64,000 bases of DNA from Bacillota bacterium (GTDB lineage Bacteria; Bacillota; UBA4882; UBA8346), in contig JAEYGI010000008.1 of NCBI GenBank assembly GCA_023402395.1, positions 1-64,000 of the forward strand, given 5' to 3'. Of this stretch, positions 16,877 to 26,570 are shown piece by piece. Below the pieces are notes generated by a model, which was given only the letters and a program-made list of their open reading frames with translations, did not search any database and was not told the origin of the DNA. The stretch's first letter is position 1. Each line of letters begins with the position of its first letter. A program made the translations under genes and the position numbers.

Positions 16877-19840
16877 ATGAAATCCAACGGAGAAACCAGG
16901 CCACGGATGAAGGATAAGGGGCGTCCGGGGCGATTCGGACTGTTGAAGCGCATTTTAGAATTGCGCTGGTTCCGGAACTTAAAAGTAGGAGTCAAGCTGA
17001 CGTTGGGTTTCGCGACGGTGGCGATCATCGCCGGGGCCATCGGCGCGGTGGGAACCTTGAATATCTATCGCATCAGCCGGGCCGAACAGGCGGTTTATCA
17101 GAATAACATCGCCGTTTTGGGCCCGCTCCAGAAAATCTACTCCCATTTTCAAACCATCCGGACCAACACCGCCTATCATCTGCTGGCCCGCGACGATAAG
17201 GCGGTTTATGAAAATCTGATTGTGATGTCCCAAGAAAACATCGATTTGATGCTGGGCAGCCTCACCGACAGCGAACAGGCCAATGACCAGGTCCAGAACG
17301 ATCTATCCAGTTTAAAGAAGGCATTGGCGAATTATTGGGAGGCGGAGCAGGCTGTTCTGCAACTATCCAATGAAAACAAGATTGACGAAGCCATGGAGCG
17401 GATGGATAAGGAGTTGAAGCCCCTGGCTAGTCTAGTTGGTTCGGTTATTGACAGCCTGTTCCGGATGAACGAAAACGAAGCCAAAAATAACACCGAAAGC
17501 AACCTGGCCGCGGCCACGGACACGATCTGGTTCATGCTGATCATGGTAGGAGTCGGAATGGCCGCGGCGGTGGGGTTGGGAGCATTCATCTCCCGGCTGA
17601 TCAGCCGGCCGATGAAGGATTTGACCGGAGCCGCCGAAAAGCTGGCCGTCGGGGACGTGGAAGTGGCGATCGCCGTTTCCTCTAAGGACGAGATCGGCAT
17701 CCTTACCGGAGCCTTCGCCAAAATGGTGGATTCTATACGGGAACAGGCCGGAGTCGCCGGACGGATCGCCGCCGGCGATCTGGAAGTCGCGGTCAAGGTC
17801 AAATCCGACCAAGACCTGTTGGCGGGGAGCATGCGGGTGGTGGTCGAAACTTTACGCAATCTGATCGCGGAGATCGGGATGCTGACCGGAACGGCCAGCG
17901 AGGGCCGGCTGGACATCCGGGGCGACGCGGAAAAGTTTGCCGGAGATTACCGTCAAGTGATTGAAGGGGTCAATGCAACGCTGGACGCAGTGGTCGGACC
18001 GCTGTCAATGGCCGCGGCCTGCGTCGATCAGATCGGCAGGGGCGAAATTCCGGCCTTGATTACCGATGAGTACCGCGGCGATTTCAATACCATCAAAAAC
18101 AGTCTCAACGCCTGCATCACCGGGCTGGGCGCGCTCACCGAGAGCAACGGGGTGCTGCAGCGGCTGGCATATAACGACTACACTCAAAAAGTGGAAGGAG
18201 ATTATCAGGGAATCTACGGCGAAATCGCGGCGGCCATCAATACAGTTCGCGACCGGCTGCTTCAGGTGCAGCGAGTCTTCGTTAACATGGCCGGCGGCGA
18301 TCTGGGCGACCTGGACGACCTGAAGCAAATCGGGCGTCTCTCGGAGAACGATCAATTGATGCCGTCCTTCATTCAAATGATGGAGACGATCCGGGTCATG
18401 GTCGACGAGTCGCTGCGGCTGTCCGAGGCGGCCGCGGCCGGACGGCTGGAGGAGCGGGGTGACGCCGGGAAGTTTGCTGGAGAGTACCGCCGGGTGATCG
18501 AAGGGTTCAATGCGACGCTGGACGCGGTGATCGCGCCGCTCACCGAGGCCGGGGCGGTCCTCGGGAAGCTGGCCGTCAATGATTATACCCAGGCGATGAC
18601 CGGCCAATACCAGGGGTTGTTGCAGGAATTCGCCGCCCAGATCAATCGGGTCCGGGAACAGTTACTGAGCGTCCAGGATGTGTTTGTCCGGATCTCCCGG
18701 GGCGACATCAGCCGGCTTGGGGAGTTCCGGGGCATCGGGCAACGTTCCGCTAACGACCAACTGGTCCCGGCGGCCACCGCCATGATGCAGGTCGTCCAAG
18801 ACCTGATCGTCGAGACCGAGATCGTCGCCCAAGCCGCCGCCGCCGGCCACCTGGAAATCCGGGGCGACGCCGCCAAGCTTGACGGAAAATACCGGGAGAT
18901 CGTAGCCGGAATGAATCAGGCGCTCGACCGGATGGCCGAACCGATCAGCGAAGCTATGGCGGTCCTGGAGAAGATGGCCCAAGGCGACTTGGCGCGGACG
19001 ATGGACGGCGAATATCTGGGTGATTACGGGAGGATTCAGGAAGCCCTCAACCGGACCATCGCTTCCTTCAATCGGATTTTAAGAGAAATCAACGCTGCCG
19101 CCGGCGAGGTGGCATCAGCCTCGCGCCGGCTTTCGGAGGGCAGCCAGACCTTGTCCGAAGGCGCCACCGAGCAGGCGGCCACGGTCCAGGAGTTATCGGT
19201 CGCGATTGAGACCATCGCCGCCCAGACCAAGCAAAACGCCGAGCAAGCCCGCCAGGCCGCGACCTTGGCCGTAGCAACCCAAAAAGGCGCCAGCCAGGGC
19301 AATGAGCGGATGCGGGAGATGCTGGCGGCGATGGAAGGAATCAATGATGCCACCGACAGCATTTCTAATATCATCAAAGTCATCGATGAGATCGCCTTTC
19401 AAACCAATATCCTGGCGCTCAACGCCGCCGTGGAGGCGGCCCGGGCCGGCGGGTACGGCAAAGGCTTCGCGGTAGTGGCCGAAGAAGTCCGTAACCTGGC
19501 CGGGCGAAGCGCCCAGGCGGCCCGGGAGACCACTGAACTGATTGCGAGTTCGGTCCGGAAAGCGACTGACGGCGCCCAGATCGCCAGCCAGACCGCGGCT
19601 TCCCTCAGCCAGATCGTGGCCGACGTCACCAGGGCCGCCGGCCTGGTGGAAGGGATCGCGGCCGCCTCCAACGCGCAAGCCACCGGCATCACCCAGGTCA
19701 ACCAGGCCATCAGTCAAGTGGCGCAGGTCACCCAGGCCAATACCGCCACCTCCGAGGAGAGCGCCTCGGCTAGCGAGGAACTGTTCGGACAGGCGGAGAA
19801 CCTCCGGCAACTGGTGGGCAGGTTCCGGCTGGAAGAATAA
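16877..19840 (+). CDS. Methyl-accepting chemotaxis protein with tandem HAMP-like modules
   Basis: 987 residues from ATG at 16877 (AAGGAGG upstream). TM1 is about residues 40-68, followed by a four-helix-bundle ligand domain to about 214, TM2 about 215-238 and a HAMP near 240-292. Between about 292 and 720 at least three repeats of a RGDxxKFxGxYRxVIEGxNATLDAV pattern (near 343, 520, 654) form a long stack of HAMP-like modules. The signalling domain contains ILALNAAVEAARAGGYGKGF and the tip EVRNLAGRSAQAARETTELI. It would relay an external signal to CheA/CheW. It is nearly twice the usual receptor length; no che genes are nearby. Confidence 0.9.
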   Translation: MKSNGETRPRMKDKGRPGRFGLLKRILELRWFRNLKVGVKLTLGFATVAIIAGAIGAVGTLNIYRISRAEQAVYQNNIAVLGPLQKIYSHFQTIRTNTAYHLLARDDKAVYENLIVMSQENIDLMLGSLTDSEQANDQVQNDLSSLKKALANYWEAEQAVLQLSNENKIDEAMERMDKELKPLASLVGSVIDSLFRMNENEAKNNTESNLAAATDTIWFMLIMVGVGMAAAVGLGAFISRLISRPMKDLTGAAEKLAVGDVEVAIAVSSKDEIGILTGAFAKMVDSIREQAGVAGRIAAGDLEVAVKVKSDQDLLAGSMRVVVETLRNLIAEIGMLTGTASEGRLDIRGDAEKFAGDYRQVIEGVNATLDAVVGPLSMAAACVDQIGRGEIPALITDEYRGDFNTIKNSLNACITGLGALTESNGVLQRLAYNDYTQKVEGDYQGIYGEIAAAINTVRDRLLQVQRVFVNMAGGDLGDLDDLKQIGRLSENDQLMPSFIQMMETIRVMVDESLRLSEAAAAGRLEERGDAGKFAGEYRRVIEGFNATLDAVIAPLTEAGAVLGKLAVNDYTQAMTGQYQGLLQEFAAQINRVREQLLSVQDVFVRISRGDISRLGEFRGIGQRSANDQLVPAATAMMQVVQDLIVETEIVAQAAAAGHLEIRGDAAKLDGKYREIVAGMNQALDRMAEPISEAMAVLEKMAQGDLARTMDGEYLGDYGRIQEALNRTIASFNRILREINAAAGEVASASRRLSEGSQTLSEGATEQAATVQELSVAIETIAAQTKQNAEQARQAATLAVATQKGASQGNERMREMLAAMEGINDATDSISNIIKVIDEIAFQTNILALNAAVEAARAGGYGKGFAVVAEEVRNLAGRSAQAARETTELIASSVRKATDGAQIASQTAASLSQIVADVTRAAGLVEGIAAASNAQATGITQVNQAISQVAQVTQANTATSEESASASEELFGQAENLRQLVGRFRLEE

Positions 19841-19863
19841 AACCCGCCGGAGGAACCGGCGGG
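19838..19863 (-). terminator. Terminator of the beta-barrel operon
   Basis: CCCGCCGG and CCGGCGGG arms around a 5-base loop; on the minus strand it is followed by TTTTATT. Confidence 0.75.
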
Positions 19864-19896
19864 TCGATATGACGATACCAAGAGACGAACTAGGAA

Positions 19897-21090
19897 TTAA
19901 AACCCAAACCCCATCCCGAGCGAGGTGTGGAAATCGGTCGCCTGATCCGGGTCCAGGCCCCCGGACCAGCCGATCGCTAGCTGAAGCAGAAGGAACTTGA
20001 CCCGGCCCTGTAGCGCGGTTTCCACGCCCAGTTGATCTCGGAACGAATAGACATTGCCGATCAGCCGCATCGATTTCCAGGGTTTCCATTCTAGCCCGGT
20101 GTAGAGCAGGGGGTTGGTCGAGATCCCCCAGGCGTCTTTCAGCCCCTTTTCTAGGCCGAGATTCAGGCGCCATTTGGGGCTGAGCTGATATCCGCCGTAG
20201 ATGTGGACCACCAGCGGAATCCTGGTCGATAGCTCGGCGCCGCCGGTTTCGGTGGTGGTGGAATCCGGCTCCGGCAAATCCGGACCATCGGGGCCGCCGA
20301 TAATTTCGCCCTCGTAAACGGCGTATTGATGGGTCAATCCCTGCCAGTTCAAAGCGGGCCCGATGTTTTTGAGGACCAGCCCCGCGCTCCAGGATTGACT
20401 CTGGTAAAGCAGGCCCAGATCGAACAGATAGCCTTCCCCGCCGAACCCCTCATCGTCAAGGGTGCCGTAAAAGGAGTCGACCTCCGCGCTATATCCGGCC
20501 TGGCCCCATTCGTCGACTGTGATCTCGCTCGCCGTGACCTCCGATTGGCCCACCGCCAGCCCGTGCAGGTAATGCAGGGTGAGGCCAACGCTAAGCTCCG
20601 AATCGAAACGCCGCCAAACCGTCCGGCCGTAGCTCAGATCGAGCGACCCGGCGGCGAGGCCTTCCGCTTTGGAGCCATCCACTTCGTAGCTTTGGCCCGC
20701 TTGATAGCCTTCAAAAATTAATTGGGGAATTCCCGACTTCAGATTCACCACTCCGCTGAACCAGGGCCGGACAAAGGCGCTGAAATGGCCGATGACGATC
20801 CCGGTTTTGAGCTGTGTCGCCAAATCGCCGTGAAATTCACCGTCATCCAGCCGGGCCAGAAAATCCCGCTTGGCTTCGGCCGTGGTCAAATCGGCGTTGA
20901 CATTGTCGAAATTGAACAGATTGTTGCCGGCCGAGAATCCGAATACCGGCAAGATCAATTCAAAGCGGGAATCGGAAACGGCCAGCTCCGCCGGATTACC
21001 CGGTTCGGTGAAATAGGCCGCGGCGGAGTTCCCGCCAGCCAGTGTCAAACTGAGGATGATCAGCGGCATAACAATGGATTTTTTAATCAT
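19897..21090 (-). CDS. Putative outer-membrane beta-barrel protein
   Basis: 397 residues with a signal peptide (1-24, ending SAAA) and no internal membrane helix. The body alternates short amphipathic strands with Gly/Asp turns, as in LSYGRTVWRRFDSELSVGLT and WRLNLGLEKGLK, and the protein ends GMGFGF with a terminal Phe. This is the signature of an outer-membrane barrel inserted by BamA. It resembles the DUF5723-type barrels in outline, but that assignment is unsure. It lies 15 bases behind a lipoprotein gene in the same operon. Its presence argues that the organism has an outer membrane. Confidence 0.6.
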   Translation of the reverse strand: MIKKSIVMPLIILSLTLAGGNSAAAYFTEPGNPAELAVSDSRFELILPVFGFSAGNNLFNFDNVNADLTTAEAKRDFLARLDDGEFHGDLATQLKTGIVIGHFSAFVRPWFSGVVNLKSGIPQLIFEGYQAGQSYEVDGSKAEGLAAGSLDLSYGRTVWRRFDSELSVGLTLHYLHGLAVGQSEVTASEITVDEWGQAGYSAEVDSFYGTLDDEGFGGEGYLFDLGLLYQSQSWSAGLVLKNIGPALNWQGLTHQYAVYEGEIIGGPDGPDLPEPDSTTTETGGAELSTRIPLVVHIYGGYQLSPKWRLNLGLEKGLKDAWGISTNPLLYTGLEWKPWKSMRLIGNVYSFRDQLGVETALQGRVKFLLLQLAIGWSGGLDPDQATDFHTSLGMGFGF

Positions 21091-21105
21091 CAGACGGCCC
21101 CCCGC

Positions 21106-22590
21106 TTATTTATTGATTTGGACCCTGCCCTCGGCCCGCGAACGAATCTCCAGATAACTGTCGGGAGCCACCGGCACGCTGGGTGACGTATTGGCGATGG
21201 TCACCTGATGGTACACGTACTTATTCCGGATCAAATCCTGAAGCTTCCCGGTACTGATGGTTTTTTCCGAGGTTTGCCGGCCGTGGGGAACCACGGTGAT
21301 CGAAATAACCACGGCGCTCGCCGGATCGATGGCCGGGGGCGCGTTATCCGGGTTGGCGTCGTTATCGGGGAAGAGTGTGACTTCCAACGCCAGCGCCACC
21401 GGACTATAGTTAGTGATCTCCACGACCAGCGTCGTGGTTTGCAGATCATCGGTATCAATTTCGGTATCAATGCTCATCCCCTGGGGCGTGGTGGCCGCGG
21501 AATTGACGCTGAGGGCGGCTCCCAGATTCAGCTTTAAAACACTGTCGTTGGAGAGCGTCACATCTCCCGTTCCGCTCAATTGAACGTTACCCAGACTGAA
21601 CTGGAGCGAGGCGGGAGCATTGGCCAGGAGCGCGTTGAGGGCATCCGTGACCGAAACGGTCGTCGTTCGGCCGGCCTCCACTTTGATATTGGGCACGGTT
21701 TGAGTTTGGCCGAGGTTGGAACGGATCGTCAGATTACCCGAGATCGCCAGGTTGGGGGGGATCTGCGGGGTCAATTGAAGCTGGACGCTGCCGAAGTTCG
21801 CTTGCGCCAACTCGCTGGGGAGGCTGTAGGTATATTGGATTAGGTCGGTCGTCAGATCATAATCGACTTTGGAAGAGACCAGTCCGCCGGATACGGTGAA
21901 CGAAGCCACCTCCAGGCCAGACCAGTTGAAATCGATCCGCGCGTTGGCGGCGGTTTTGCGAAGTGAGCCGCTGACGGCAATCGTAAACGGCTGGCCTGGG
22001 GTCAGCGTCTTGCCGGCCAGGGACAATAGCATCTGCTGCTGACCCGCGGGGATAGTCGCCGTTTGCAAGCTGGCGCCGCCCGATTTGAAAGCGATTGTCA
22101 GTCCGCCGCTCCCGGCGGCCGCTCCGGACAGAGCGATGGCGATCTGGTTTTTATTGGGGGTGTTGCTCAAGGTAACATTGACATAGGACGGATCACTGAG
22201 ACCGAACTCCGGGATGGTGAGCGGGGCTGGCAAAGGATACTCGGTGTTGACGGGAATCAGCGGATCGCTGAGATCCAGCGAGGCGATGGCGTTAAAGCTG
22301 GCTTCCAGGAAGCCCAGCGGCCGGGATTGCCAGGTTTCGTCCGGCAAGGTGTAGCTATTGGAATCGGTGAGATTCAAGCCTTCTTCGCCGAGGCCGTTCA
22401 CACCGGTCCCCAGTTCAATCTGGCCGCTGCGGCTGGGATCGGCCGGATTTTTGATCCGCATGATTAGCGGCATGGTAAATTGCGTCGTCCAGGTTGGCCC
22501 AGTGACGGATTTTTTGTTGGAACACCCCGAAACGGGCCCGAGGGCGACGGCGAGCAGGAGAAAACCGGGGATGAATCGGTTTTTCTTCAT
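21106..22590 (-). CDS. Large secreted lipoprotein with beta-sandwich repeats
   Basis: 494 residues from ATG at 22590. The opening MKKNRFIPGFLLLAVALGPV then SGC is a lipoprotein signal peptide with lipobox Cys. The rest is Thr/Ser/Asn-rich, strand-forming sequence without Cys, suggestive of several immunoglobulin-like or beta-sandwich modules. No enzymatic motif is visible and I do not recognise the family. It directly precedes the barrel gene, so the two may form a surface complex. The TTG at 22623 is in frame but would place 11 residues in front of a complete signal peptide. Confidence 0.6.
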   Translation of the reverse strand: MKKNRFIPGFLLLAVALGPVSGCSNKKSVTGPTWTTQFTMPLIMRIKNPADPSRSGQIELGTGVNGLGEEGLNLTDSNSYTLPDETWQSRPLGFLEASFNAIASLDLSDPLIPVNTEYPLPAPLTIPEFGLSDPSYVNVTLSNTPNKNQIAIALSGAAAGSGGLTIAFKSGGASLQTATIPAGQQQMLLSLAGKTLTPGQPFTIAVSGSLRKTAANARIDFNWSGLEVASFTVSGGLVSSKVDYDLTTDLIQYTYSLPSELAQANFGSVQLQLTPQIPPNLAISGNLTIRSNLGQTQTVPNIKVEAGRTTTVSVTDALNALLANAPASLQFSLGNVQLSGTGDVTLSNDSVLKLNLGAALSVNSAATTPQGMSIDTEIDTDDLQTTTLVVEITNYSPVALALEVTLFPDNDANPDNAPPAIDPASAVVISITVVPHGRQTSEKTISTGKLQDLIRNKYVYHQVTIANTSPSVPVAPDSYLEIRSRAEGRVQINK

Positions 22591-23035
22591 GAACCACCAG
22601 TCCTTTGGTTGTTTATTTCCCAACCCATCCTGGATTGGATTTGGAATGCGGCGTTTTCAATCCGAGGTATCCGTGTAATCAAAAATCTCAAAATCATGGC
22701 CAAGACGGTGATTTCATTAAACCGTGAGGCAGGGCCGATTGGAATTGGCGTTTTTGGATTGGCATCCGTTTTATAAAAGATGTTGCATATTGATCGGGTT
22801 TTGCGCCGATTTGTTGGTAGATAGTTTAGTTATCGGCAGAAACTGGAACGACCTTATTGAAATATGTTAGATTTTCTATTCAATCTCGCAAAAAAGGAGT
22901 ACAATTAGGCCATAGCTTTGACTTGGTGGGATGCCGCCGGATTTTGGACGTCCCACGGCTGAAATGCCATCTATATTATTTATGAAGGAAATAATAAATA
23001 TGGCGTTTGACGGAGCAACGCCTGAAGGAGCAGTC
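22591..23035. other. Intergenic region between divergent genes
   Basis: About 445 AT-rich bases between the lipoprotein operon and the TSCPD gene. In-frame ATG codons at 22967-23000 lead into the TSCPD gene but would extend it beyond family length. I see no RNA gene or well-formed promoter that I can defend. Confidence 0.3.
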
Positions 23036-23293
23036 ATGATGCGCCGCTATGCCTATCAAACCAAAGGGGTTTGCGCGACGGAGATTCGTTTTGCCATCGA
23101 CCGGGGTTTATTGGCCAAGGTCGAATTCGAAGGAGGATGCGACGGAAATTTGACGGCCCTCAGCCGTTTGGTCGAAGGGATGCCGGTTGACGAGGTGATC
23201 AAGCGCTTGCGCGGGATCGGCTGCGACGGCAAGCCCACTTCCTGCCCGGACCAACTGGTGAAGGCGTTGGAAGAGGTCCGGGAAAACCACTGA
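23036..23293 (+). CDS. TIGR03905-type TSCPD-domain protein
   Basis: 85 residues from ATG at 23036 (AAGGAG five bases upstream). The chain YAYQTKGVCATEIRFAID, VEFEGGCDGNL, LRGIGCDGKPTSCPDQL matches the small TSCPD family, related to the C-terminal zinc-binding module of class II ribonucleotide reductases. Four cysteines (VCATE, GGCDG, IGCDG, SCPD) are placed as in the family and probably bind a metal. The cellular role is not established. Length is normal for the family. It appears monocistronic. Confidence 0.85.
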   Translation: MMRRYAYQTKGVCATEIRFAIDRGLLAKVEFEGGCDGNLTALSRLVEGMPVDEVIKRLRGIGCDGKPTSCPDQLVKALEEVRENH

Positions 23294-23428
23294 AAGGGTG
23301 TGGGCGCTGATTGACTGGCGCCAACTGAGCGGAGCGGGCTACCAATTGGTGATCCGCTTTCAATTCATTCTTAAAGCGGCAGGCTTCCCGCCGGCCTTTG
23401 AGTTTATGGCGATGATCACGCCACTCCT

Positions 23429-23458
23429 TTGCATAGCGCCGTCCGTGCCGCATATAAT
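23429..23458 (+). promoter_or_regulatory. Promoter of the AbrB-PIN module
   Basis: TTGCAT (23429-23434) and TATAAT (23453-23458) with an 18-base spacer, about 48 bases before the GTG start of the AbrB gene. Confidence 0.6.
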
Positions 23459-23506
23459 GATGAAGACAACTTCCCAAACGGGCGCTTGGAGAATGGGGGG
23501 AGAACG

Positions 23507-23782
23507 GTGGACCTTTCAAAGCTTTCATCCAAAGGCCAGGTGACCATCCCGGCCGAGATCCGGAAGAAACTGAATCTAAAGGAGGGCGACAAAGTACTGT
23601 TCGTGGAGGAGAACGGCCGGGTTTTCATCAGCAACGCTTCGCTGGTCGCCTTTCATCAACTGCAGCAGGCCATGGAGGGAGAGGCGGGCCGGGCGGGCGT
23701 CGCCACCGAGGCCGAAGTGATTTCGCTGGTCAAGGAGATCCGGAATGAAGCGCGGGAGAAACGCCTTGCGGGTCATGACTGA
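23507..23782 (+). CDS. AbrB/MazE-type antitoxin
   Basis: 91 residues from GTG at 23507 behind a GGGGGGAG site. The N-terminal half, LSKLSSKGQVTIPAEIRKKL then GDKVLFVEENGRVFI, is a swapped-hairpin AbrB DNA-binding domain of the kind that binds its own promoter. The C-terminal helix (from FHQLQQAMEGE) would wrap the toxin. The next gene, a PIN nuclease, starts inside this one with a 38-base overlap, the usual arrangement of an AbrB-PIN toxin-antitoxin pair. Autoregulation by the toxin-antitoxin complex is expected. Confidence 0.85.
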   Translation: MDLSKLSSKGQVTIPAEIRKKLNLKEGDKVLFVEENGRVFISNASLVAFHQLQQAMEGEAGRAGVATEAEVISLVKEIRNEAREKRLAGHD

Positions 23783-24161
23783 CACCAATATTATCGCCTC
23801 GGGGCTGCTCTTTCCGAGTTCGGTCGCTGCCAGGGCCTTCGAAAAAGTCCTGGACGAACATACCCTGGTGCTCTGCACTTATATTATTGAAGAAACGCGC
23901 CGGGTCTTCGAACGAAAATTCCCGGGGCACTTGGACGGATTGGGATGGTTTTTGGCCGAGCTTGGCTGCGAGGCCTTCCGCACGCCCCGCAAAGTCAGGC
24001 CCGAGCGGTATCCGCGCATCCGGGGCGCGGCCGACCTGCCGATCCTGGCCTCCGCCATCGAGGCCGGCGTCGACCTGCTCGTTACCGCCGACCAAGATTT
24101 CTGCGCGGTGGCCATCTGCATCCCGAGAATCGTCTCGCCATCTCAGTTCTTAACGATATAA
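23745..24161 (+). CDS. PIN-domain toxin
   Basis: 138 residues from ATG at 23745 (AAGGAG seven bases upstream); an ATG at 23775 (MTDTNIIASG) would also give a full domain but lacks a ribosome site. The metal-binding acidic residues of PIN nucleases are visible: TDTNIIAS near the start, EETRRVFE in the middle, and ADLPILASAIEAGVDLLVT followed by ADQDF near the end. These proteins cut RNA with magnesium or manganese. It belongs to the putative toxin component, PIN family group and is coupled to the AbrB antitoxin. Confidence 0.85.
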   Translation: MKRGRNALRVMTDTNIIASGLLFPSSVAARAFEKVLDEHTLVLCTYIIEETRRVFERKFPGHLDGLGWFLAELGCEAFRTPRKVRPERYPRIRGAADLPILASAIEAGVDLLVTADQDFCAVAICIPRIVSPSQFLTI

Positions 24162-24406
24162 GACGGACCGGATTCAATTATTTTCGATATCGATCGAGGC
24201 CGAAAGGTCTTTTTATTTTGTCCGGAAACGGTTACAATCAAAAGCAGAGATTTTAAAAGCGTTGTGATAAACCCGCCAAAGGCTGGGTTGAACACAAAAA
24301 CTCAGGGAAGCAAGTGATAAAGCCGGTTTTCAACTTTTTTGCGAGTCTGCCATCGAGCATTAGGCTTTATCAAAAGGCTTCTAAATTGGAGAAAGGAAGC
24401 TTACCC

Positions 24407-25645
24407 ATGGACAAGCCCGTGAAGCTGGTGTACGCTGACCGGCGCGGCCGGTTGATCGAGGACGGGGAACTGACCGCGGTCGGATTTAACGGGGCTCAGG
24501 CCGAGGTGGCCGGGGCGGACTGGGTCGAACTGCCGGCCGGAGGCGATCTGACGCTGCTCCCCGGCCGGCTGCCGGTGGGTTGGAATGAAAACGACGGAAC
24601 CTTGGAAGTTATCGAAGGAGCCACCGCAGTGGCCGGCATTTTACCGATGGGCTATACCCGCTGCCTGCTGCCAGGATACGAGGTGGAGTCCGAAACCGGC
24701 CTGCCGCTGTTCGGTTATACCGCGCTGGGGTCGCGGGACGGCCGGCTGGTAGTCGCCGCGCTGAAAACCGACGCGGAACTGAAGTGGAATCCGCTTTATT
24801 ACAATACTACCGACCTGCCCCGGCTGATCGCGGCCAAACGGACCCGGCATCCAGCCAACCGGATCCTGGAGCAGTTGGCCCGGTGCAGCCTGGAGTACCA
24901 CTGCCTGACCGCCCAGAATATCTTCTATGAACGGTGGGAAGCGGGGATTCCGGTCTCGCCGGTTTGCAACTGCGATTGCCTTGGCTGCATCTCGCTGCAG
25001 CCGGCCGAATGCTGTCCGGCCCCGCAGGGCCGGATCGGATTTGTGCCCGGCCTCGGCGAAGTGGTCGAATTGGCTGTGTCGCATCTCGACCGCGCTCCGG
25101 AGGGGATCCTCAGTTTCGGCCAGGGCTGTGAAGGCGAGCCGTCGCTGCAAGAGGAGTTGCTGGTGGAGTCGATCCGGGCGATCCGGAAAGCGACCGCCCA
25201 AGGAACGATCAACATCAATACTAACGCCGGAAACACCCGGGCCATCCAACGCCTGGTCGACGCCGGGCTGGACAGCATCCGGGTCAGCCTTTTCTCGGCC
25301 GTTTCCGGCGACTATCAATGGTATCACCGGCCGCGGGGTTACGGCCTGGCTGAGGTGCGGGAGTCGCTCGGCTATGCCTCCCGCCAGGGGGTCCGGACCG
25401 CATTGAACCTGTTGCTTTATCCCGGGGTCACCAACCGGCCCGATCAGACTGAGGCGCTGGCCGAGCTGATCGCGACGGTCGGCGTGGAGCAGATTCAATT
25501 GCGCAACCTCAACCTGGACCCGGAGAGGCTCGTTCCGTTGCTTGGCGGGGAGGAACTGCCGGGAATCCCCGGCTGGCTGGCGGACCTGAAGGAGCGATTC
25601 CCCGGGTTGCTGGTGGGCAACTATACGCGGCCGAATCGTGACTGA
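24407..25645 (+). CDS. Radical SAM protein
   Basis: 412 residues from ATG at 24407 (AAAGGAAG upstream). A strand-rich N-terminal part (1-190) precedes the Cys motif VCNCDCLGC, in which C-x3-C-x2-C gives the radical SAM 4Fe-4S site; further Cys in PAECCPAP follow. GQGCEGEPSLQEELLVESI and INTNAGNTRAIQRLVDAGLD, IRVSLFS are typical of the partial TIM barrel and SAM-binding strands. Substrate is unknown; I do not recognise the subfamily. The 3' end overlaps the convergent kinase-like gene by 25 bases. Confidence 0.8.
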   Translation: MDKPVKLVYADRRGRLIEDGELTAVGFNGAQAEVAGADWVELPAGGDLTLLPGRLPVGWNENDGTLEVIEGATAVAGILPMGYTRCLLPGYEVESETGLPLFGYTALGSRDGRLVVAALKTDAELKWNPLYYNTTDLPRLIAAKRTRHPANRILEQLARCSLEYHCLTAQNIFYERWEAGIPVSPVCNCDCLGCISLQPAECCPAPQGRIGFVPGLGEVVELAVSHLDRAPEGILSFGQGCEGEPSLQEELLVESIRAIRKATAQGTININTNAGNTRAIQRLVDAGLDSIRVSLFSAVSGDYQWYHRPRGYGLAEVRESLGYASRQGVRTALNLLLYPGVTNRPDQTEALAELIATVGVEQIQLRNLNLDPERLVPLLGGEELPGIPGWLADLKERFPGLLVGNYTRPNRD

Positions 25646-26259
25646 ACGCAGGAAACGATAATCTCTTTCGCTTGACTAAAACCAATTGCGCTGGTATCGA
25701 ACGCCAGGTGGTATTTGCTGGCATCGAGCCAATTCTGCCCGGTAAGCGCCTTAAGATAATCAGCCCGTTCCTGATCGCTCCTTAGAATCAGCTTTTTGGC
25801 TTCCGGCGGCGATAGTTTATACAATTCTTCAACACGTTGCTGCCGGAAAGCAGGGTCCGCATGAAGAAAAACGCTGAAATGCCGCGGGTGGTCCCGCAAT
25901 AAATAAGAGCCGCCCCTTCCGATAATCACCGCGGAATGTTTTTTGGCAACCTCTTGGATAAATTCGGATTCGGCTTTGTAAAGTTCAAGGTCGCTGGGGA
26001 TGCAAATCTCAGGGGGCGCATAGTAGATTCCCGATGGGTGACAAGCGAATGATTGCAACATCGAATTCCAAACCGATGTTTTTTTCTCATCCCTGGACTC
26101 AAGCTCCTGTTCAAGTACATTCAGTTCCTTGGCGGCATTAATTACAATTTGCCGGTCCAAATATAATATTCCCAGTTGTTCGGCCAATTGCTGCCCAAGG
26201 AACGCTCCGCCGCTGCCCAATTGGCGGCTGATGGTGATTACAAGCGGCAAGTTAGACAT
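25621..26259 (-). CDS. Cytidylate kinase-like family protein
   Basis: 212 residues, ATG preceded by GGGGGAG. ISRQLGSGGAFLGQQLAEQL is a modified P-loop (the usual GxGGSxxA of the Cytidylate_kin2 family), and YLDRQIV places the conserved Asp-Arg of the nucleotide monophosphate site; IIGRGGSYLL is a further family signature. These small proteins are nucleoside-phosphate kinases of uncertain substrate, widespread in anaerobes. Convergent with the radical SAM gene, overlapping its end by 25 bases. Length is normal. Confidence 0.8.
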   Translation of the reverse strand: MSNLPLVITISRQLGSGGAFLGQQLAEQLGILYLDRQIVINAAKELNVLEQELESRDEKKTSVWNSMLQSFACHPSGIYYAPPEICIPSDLELYKAESEFIQEVAKKHSAVIIGRGGSYLLRDHPRHFSVFLHADPAFRQQRVEELYKLSPPEAKKLILRSDQERADYLKALTGQNWLDASKYHLAFDTSAIGFSQAKEIIVSCVQSRFGRV

Positions 26260-26570
26260 TTTTGCTCCCCCTGTTCCTGCTTAATTTGATTTTAGGATAG
26301 TCATATCATATTTAAAACGCAGGGGCAACTTTTTTTTGATCAATTGCCCTGTTTATCTGTAATTGTTTCAATTGCGGAATTTGAACCACATCAATAACTG
26401 AGGTTTGAATCCCCCGGCGTTCTTCAGCTTCCATCAAACCGGTAAGGATGGAGCATTTTTGATCAAGTTAAATTCTTGACAACGGGGAGCGCTTCAATCA
26501 CTGACCGCTCCGCTTTATTTTAAGTTTGGTAGTCAGAGAAGGCCGAATTCAAAAAAAAGCCCGGAATACA
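26260..26570. other. AT-rich intergenic region
   Basis: About 310 bases between the divergent kinase-like and barrel genes. Only poly-A/T stretches and no supportable gene or structured RNA are seen before the operator repeats that start at 26571. Confidence 0.3.

Noticed and set aside
23199..23528. 109-codon minus-strand frame opposite the TSCPD gene end
   Set aside because: Overlaps a well-supported gene and the AbrB promoter; Arg/His/Pro-rich shadow composition.
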